Part shown: positions 5,926 through 9,519 of the stretch, in pieces
Layout: each line of letters starts with the position of its first letter
Position numbering within the stretch: position 1 is the first letter of the stretch
Position numbers and translations under genes: made by a program
Assembly (NCBI GenBank): GCA_022511485.1
Contig: JAFLUJ010000016.1
Span: 1-9,519, forward strand
DNA length: 9,519 nucleotides
Direction: 5' to 3'
Source: Oscillospiraceae bacterium
GTDB taxonomy: Bacteria > Bacillota > Clostridia > Oscillospirales > Ruminococcaceae
The notes under the pieces: generated by a model
Databases searched by the model: none
Seen by the model: the letters and a program-made list of their open reading frames with translations, nothing else
What the model was told of the DNA's origin: nothing

Positions 5926-7710
5926 ATGGATATACAAAATTTCTATAGGGGCGACGAATTTGAAGCCTACCGGTTTCTTGGAGCTCACTTCGGGGACGGT
6001 TATACCACATTCCGGACATTTGCTCCCGGCGCTGTAAGAATATCCGTTATAGGGGACTTTAACGGCTGGAACGAAACTCCCATGGGAAAGGTGCAGGACG
6101 GCAACTTCTGGGAGTGTACAATTAAGGACGCAGATCCCGGCATGATGTACAAATACCGCATCTACAAAAAGGACGGAAGCTGCACAGACCACGTCGACCC
6201 TTACGGATTTTTTTCGGAAAAACGTCCGGGACACGCTTCCATAATCGCCACGCTGGACTCTGATATATTCACTGATAAAAAATGGCTTGACAGCAGGGGA
6301 AATCACTATGATAAGCCCATCAATATGTACGAAATGCATTTCGGCTCATGGCGGAAAAAGGACGAGGACACCTGCTACTCATACGATGAGCTTGCGGAGG
6401 TACTTATCCCATATCTTAAAAAAAACGGCTACAACTATGTTGAGCTTATGCCACTGAACGAATATCCCGCGGATGAATCCTGGGGCTATCAGGGAACGGG
6501 ATTTTTCAGTCCCACCTCCCGTTATGGAAATCCCGACGGACTGCGCCGCTTCATAAACAAGTGTCACGAAAATGACATCGGAGTTATCATGGACTTTATC
6601 GCTGTCCATTTTGCAGTGGACGACTATGCTCTCCGGAATTATGACGGTACGGCTCTTTACGAGTATCCCAACGCAGCGGTTGGATATAACGAATGGGGAA
6701 GCTGCAATTTTATGCACTCCCGGGGTGAAGTGCGGAGCTTCCTTCAGTCGGCGGCGTATTACTGGCTGAAAGAGTTCCATTTTGACGGTCTGCGGTTTGA
6801 CGCTGTAAGCAATCTTATCTATTGGCAGGGAAACGTCAATCGAGGTGAAAACAAGCCGGCAACGGATTTCCTTAAAGGGATGAACAACGGTCTGAAAGAG
6901 AGAATTCCGGACATTATGCTTATTGCCGAGGACTCCTCCTCATACCCGAGAGTGACCCAGCCTGCATGGGCAAACGGTCTGGGATTCGATTATAAATGGG
7001 ACATGGGCTGGATGAACGACACTCTTGATTATTTCCGACTGCCCCCGGATAAGCGTACAGAAAAATATCATATGCTCACATTCAGCATGATGTACTATCA
7101 CAGCGAGCGGTTTATTCTGCCCTTTTCTCATGACGAGAACGTCCACGGAAAAGCGACTATCATCCAGAAAATGAACGGACAGTATGAGCAGAAATTTCCC
7201 CAGGCAAGGGCACTGTATCTGTACATGATGACCCATCCGGGCAAGAAGCTGAACTTCATGGGCGGTGAAATAGGACAGTTCCGTGAGTGGGACGAGACCC
7301 GTGAGCAGGACTGGGACATCCTTCATTATCCGCTGCATGACGCTTTCCGTCGGTACATGAAGGAGCTTAACGAAATTTACATAAAAAATCCCGCCCTCTG
7401 GGAAAATGATTACAGGGACGAGGGATTCCAGTGGATAGACTGTCACTGCGAGCAGAAATGTGTCTATGTGTACAAACGGTGCGGAGGAGGTCAGACTGTG
7501 GCTGCGGTGTTTAATTTCTCGGATAGAAACGCAGATTACAGTCTGCATATTGAAAACGCTTCAAAGCTTAGACTTCTCATTGACACCGATAATCAGATAT
7601 ACGGGGGAAATACCGTCCCGGATGCTGAATTAAAATTGCAGGACGGTACTGTAAATATGGTTTTGTCTCCGTTTTCGGGAAGATTATATCAAATTGCTTT
7701 CCAGACCTGA
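5926..7710 (+). CDS. glgB: 1,4-alpha-glucan branching enzyme (GH13)
   Basis: A 594-residue cytoplasmic enzyme that makes alpha-1,6 branches in glycogen by cutting and transferring alpha-1,4 chains. Residues about 15-115 are a CBM48-type domain (FAPGAVRISVIGDFNGWN), followed by the GH13 barrel and a C-terminal beta domain from about 505. Hallmarks include SWGYQGTGFFSPTSRYG, region I D223-F-I-A-V-H228, the nucleophile D292 in DGLRFD, the acid E335 in IAED, and the transition-state D403 in SHDENVHGK, so it should be active. It is shorter than many bacterial GlgB proteins, consistent with lack of the extra N1 domain. The ATG at 5926 follows GGGGA by about 10 nt; an in-frame TTG at 5920 is less likely. 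No other glycogen genes (glgC, glgD, glgA, glgP) are present here, and the divergent neighbour is a TetR regulator. Region I reads DFIAVHF where DWVPAHF is usual, a modest variation. Confidence 0.95.
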   Translation: MDIQNFYRGDEFEAYRFLGAHFGDGYTTFRTFAPGAVRISVIGDFNGWNETPMGKVQDGNFWECTIKDADPGMMYKYRIYKKDGSCTDHVDPYGFFSEKRPGHASIIATLDSDIFTDKKWLDSRGNHYDKPINMYEMHFGSWRKKDEDTCYSYDELAEVLIPYLKKNGYNYVELMPLNEYPADESWGYQGTGFFSPTSRYGNPDGLRRFINKCHENDIGVIMDFIAVHFAVDDYALRNYDGTALYEYPNAAVGYNEWGSCNFMHSRGEVRSFLQSAAYYWLKEFHFDGLRFDAVSNLIYWQGNVNRGENKPATDFLKGMNNGLKERIPDIMLIAEDSSSYPRVTQPAWANGLGFDYKWDMGWMNDTLDYFRLPPDKRTEKYHMLTFSMMYYHSERFILPFSHDENVHGKATIIQKMNGQYEQKFPQARALYLYMMTHPGKKLNFMGGEIGQFREWDETREQDWDILHYPLHDAFRRYMKELNEIYIKNPALWENDYRDEGFQWIDCHCEQKCVYVYKRCGGGQTVAAVFNFSDRNADYSLHIENASKLRLLIDTDNQIYGGNTVPDAELKLQDGTVNMVLSPFSGRLYQIAFQT

Positions 7711-7753
7711 GATTTGGCTAATGGGGTGCTATATCTCAGAAACCATATAGGGG

Positions 7754-7799
7754 AAACAGGAGCAAAAAGGTTCAGCCTTTTTGCTCCTGTTTATTTTTT
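7754..7799 (+). terminator. Strong terminator of glgB, overlapping the 3' end of the MATE gene
   Basis: A perfect 17-bp stem, AAACAGGAGCAAAAAGG (7754-7770) with CCTTTTTGCTCCTGTTT (7776-7792), has a 5-nt loop and is followed on the plus strand by ATTTTTTC. It is an ideal rho-independent terminator for glgB. On the minus strand the tail is poor (a few T, then CCCC), so termination of the MATE transcript here would be weaker. The right arm and the tail lie within the MATE coding region. Confidence 0.92.
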
Positions 7800-9124
7800 C
7801 TCATCACAAGGAATACAATAAAGCAAAGTATTATCTGTACAATTGTTGAGCAGGGGGTGGCTAAGCCAATTCTGAACATGGACACCGGTTCTGTTTTGCT
7901 CATTATCCATGAGACGGGTATCCTGACAGCAAAAGCTCCCACAAGTCCCTGTATCATAACAAATCTGGTTTTTCCACAGCCGTTGTAAAATCCGCAGAAG
8001 CAGAACAGGAAAGACACAGATATGGTATCTATTGCATATGATTTCAGATATTCTGCCGCCTGAATTATGGTATCGCTTTCGTTTGAGAATATCCCTGCAA
8101 GAAGATCTCCCCGGAAAAATGTAATGGCTGCCATGATTATCCCCATAGCAAAGGACACTGCCATTCCGTAAAGCATTGCACGGATGGAGCGGTCGTGACG
8201 TCCTGCCCCCTCATTCTGTCCCACAAATGATGAAAGAGACTGCATGAATGCGATAGGAACAAGCATGATGAACATACAAACCTTTTCAGCAACTCCGATA
8301 CCTGCTGAATAAACAAGCCCCAGGTCATTAACTATGGAAAGTATGACAAGAAACGAAATGCTTACAAGGAAGTCCTGCAATGCAATTGGGATACCCAGTC
8401 CAAGGGTGCGCCTGATATAGATATAATTTCTCGGAGACTTTATACTGAAATATGATCTCTGCACATCAAATGGGAGATTTTGGCGGGTTATGATAATAAG
8501 ACTGACAACAACGCTTACAGCCTGCGCAAGAACGGTTGCAGTCGCTGCCCCTGCTGCTCCCATATGTAATCCGGCGACGAAAATAAGGTCTCCGATTATA
8601 TTTACGCCGCAGGCAATGGCTACGGTGATAAGTGGCGTTTTTGAATCTCCGATACCCCTGAAAATACTTCCGATAACGTTATATGCAATAATGAAAATAA
8701 GGCCGGCGGAGCATATGGTAAAGTATCTTACGGTTTCATCAAAGGCTTCGGCGGGAGCGTTCATTATCCGGCATATAGTCCTTGAAAAGACAATAAAGAG
8801 AACGGTCAGCAGAATTGAGATTATGGAGAACAGTATTACCGACGAGCCGATTATGTTTCCGGCTTCCTTTCGTCTGCCGTTGCCTATTTTCTGAGCCAGC
8901 AGCACGGTAGTTCCCATTGAAAGTCCGGTAATGGCGGTTGTGATGCTGTGCATGAGCTGACTTCCCGTGGAAACTGCGGAAACATTGCTGTTATCGCTGA
9001 ACTGTCCCACTACCAGCAGATCGACACCGCCATACATTGCCTGCAAAAACAGAGCAAACAATACCGGCAGAGCGAATTTTATAAGGGAAGGCAGTATTTT
9101 ACCGTTTACAAAATCATTTTTCAT
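7772..9124 (-). CDS. MATE-family multidrug/metabolite efflux transporter
   Basis: A 450-residue integral membrane protein with about 12 hydrophobic segments arranged as two MatE halves (roughly 10-230 and 240-445), the family's usual size. The opening, with ILPSLIKFALPVLFALFLQAMYGGVDLLVVGQF, and the G-x-S-M-G-T-T-V-L-L-A-Q-K-I-G-N-G stretch near 68-84 are typical of the DinF/NorM-like MATE proteins. These exchange cationic drugs or metabolites for Na+ or H+; the substrate here cannot be read from sequence. GGAGG (9135-9139) lies 10 nt before the ATG. The last residues, KNKQEQKG, are encoded by DNA that also forms the glgB terminator stem. Upstream lie a consensus promoter, a perfect palindrome and an attenuator-like hairpin, so expression is probably inducible. 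Confidence 0.93.
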   Translation of the reverse strand: MKNDFVNGKILPSLIKFALPVLFALFLQAMYGGVDLLVVGQFSDNSNVSAVSTGSQLMHSITTAITGLSMGTTVLLAQKIGNGRRKEAGNIIGSSVILFSIISILLTVLFIVFSRTICRIMNAPAEAFDETVRYFTICSAGLIFIIAYNVIGSIFRGIGDSKTPLITVAIACGVNIIGDLIFVAGLHMGAAGAATATVLAQAVSVVVSLIIITRQNLPFDVQRSYFSIKSPRNYIYIRRTLGLGIPIALQDFLVSISFLVILSIVNDLGLVYSAGIGVAEKVCMFIMLVPIAFMQSLSSFVGQNEGAGRHDRSIRAMLYGMAVSFAMGIIMAAITFFRGDLLAGIFSNESDTIIQAAEYLKSYAIDTISVSFLFCFCGFYNGCGKTRFVMIQGLVGAFAVRIPVSWIMSKTEPVSMFRIGLATPCSTIVQIILCFIVFLVMRKNKQEQKG

Positions 9125-9150
9125 ATTATATGAGCCTCCGTATCTATATC

Positions 9151-9203
9151 CAAATAAAAATCCGGATAAAACAACAAGCGTCTCAGCTTGTCATCTTATC
9201 CGG
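9151..9203 (-). promoter_or_regulatory. Terminator-like hairpin in the MATE leader, candidate transcription attenuator
   Basis: Outer arms CCGGATAA (9162-9169) and TTATCCGG (9196-9203) enclose an inner stem ACAAGC (9174-9179) / GCTTGT (9186-9191) with a 6-nt loop. Read on the minus strand, the structure is followed immediately by ATTTTTATTT (9161-9152). It lies between the MATE promoter and its start codon, so if it works as a terminator, readthrough would be required for expression. No known riboswitch class was recognised. Confidence 0.68.
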
Positions 9204-9248
9204 CATTGTACTTCTGACTGAGCCTTTGCCCTCCGATGAACAATATAC

Positions 9249-9285
9249 ATTGTAACACAAAATACTTTAAATGTCAAGTATTTTG
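9249..9285 (-). promoter_or_regulatory. MATE promoter with overlapping perfect palindrome (candidate operator)
   Basis: On the minus strand TTGACA (9277-9272) and TACAAT (9254-9249) are separated by 17 nt. An inverted repeat with perfect 10-bp arms, CAAAATACTT (9258-9267) and AAGTATTTTG (9276-9285), with an 8-nt centre, covers the -35 and half the spacer. A repressor bound there would block RNA polymerase. Transcription would start near 9242, giving a leader of about 118 nt. Confidence 0.8.
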
Positions 9286-9371
9286 GGCATGATTTGCTGC
9301 TGTAATCAGTAGATCAACGTGAAGCATTATTGAATTATCTGCTCATTTTTACAGAAAATTTGCCGTTTATG
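9286..9371. other. Intergenic stretch with no recognisable element
   Basis: This AT-rich stretch lies between the divergent promoters of the MATE gene and the gene at the right edge. I see no open reading frame with a ribosome site, no strong hairpin and no repeat in it. The rest of the 344-nt gap around it is occupied by the promoters and leaders described separately. Confidence 0.6.
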
Positions 9372-9400
9372 TTGCATATCGGAAAAATATATGCTATACT
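9372..9400 (+). promoter_or_regulatory. Promoter of the truncated gene at the right edge
   Basis: TTGCAT (9372-9377) and TATACT (9395-9400) are separated by 17 nt, with TGC just before the -10 (extended -10 element). Transcription would start near 9407. The resulting leader of about 60 nt contains a small hairpin, TGTTGC (9423-9428) / GCAACA (9442-9447), extendable by TGC/GCA across a 2-nt bulge. Confidence 0.75.
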
Positions 9401-9468
9401 CTAAGCAGGTGATGATTTGCGGTGTTGCCTTAATACTTTACGCAACAGCAGAAAGGATGTTTTCGATT

Positions 9469-9519
9469 ATGAAAAAATTTATGACAGCTCTTTTTTCGAT
9501 CGTTATGATCGCTTCTTTT
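9469..9519 (+). CDS. N-terminal fragment of an exported protein, truncated by the window end
   Basis: Only 17 residues are visible: a basic start (MKKF) followed by a hydrophobic run (MTALFSIVMIASF), the n- and h-regions of a signal peptide or lipoprotein signal. An in-frame ATG at 9457 touches the AAAGG ribosome site directly and is too close, so the ATG at 9469, about 11 nt downstream, is preferred. The mature protein and its function lie outside the window. Confidence 0.7.
   Translation, partial: MKKFMTALFSIVMIASF

Noticed and set aside
6940..7548. Minus-strand frame of 202 codons inside glgB
   Set aside because: It is fully antisense to the conserved catalytic part of glgB and shows no start signals or family motifs.
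7707..7739. 7-bp inverted repeat CTGAGAT / ATCTCAG at the glgB stop codon
   Set aside because: Long 19-nt loop and weak stem, with a much stronger terminator just downstream.

Overview
The window looks like chromosomal DNA of a low-to-mid GC member of the Bacillota, class Clostridia, most like a Ruminococcus-type gut bacterium. This is inferred from strong AGGAGG-type ribosome sites, consensus sigma-A promoters with 17-nt spacers, rho-independent terminators and the general look of the proteins; no rRNA or other marker gene confirms it. Seven complete protein genes have a recognisable family, two small ones are less certain, and a tenth is cut by the window end.

Left part (1-2730): two back-to-back hairpins precede a GAF / degenerate GGDEF / intact EAL protein (82-1920), probably a cyclic-di-GMP phosphodiesterase, closed by a clear terminator. 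A perfect consensus promoter then drives a compact Phd/YefM antitoxin and RelE/ParE toxin pair with overlapping genes.

Middle part (2734-5239, all minus strand): a consensus promoter at 4708-4736 drives an Imm1-like small protein, an atypical SDR epimerase-like protein and a nitroreductase; the last two overlap by 4 nt and are likely translationally coupled. Upstream of that promoter, past a terminator, lies a second small AT-rich gene of unknown function. The two small genes look like orphan immunity or accessory genes.

Right part (5240-9519): a TetR-family regulator is transcribed divergently from a stand-alone glycogen branching enzyme (glgB), with imperfect palindromes lying on the promoters between them. 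glgB converges on a MATE efflux gene; the glgB terminator stem is built from the last codons of the MATE gene. The MATE gene has a consensus promoter overlapped by a perfect 10+10 palindrome, followed by a leader containing a terminator-like hairpin ahead of the start codon. This suggests two layers of control: a repressor site and transcription attenuation. Divergent from it, a good promoter leads into a signal-peptide-bearing protein truncated at the window edge.

The most interesting unexplained signals are the MATE leader/operator and the tetR-glgB intergenic region. No CRISPR array, tRNA, rRNA, insertion sequence or prophage gene was seen.
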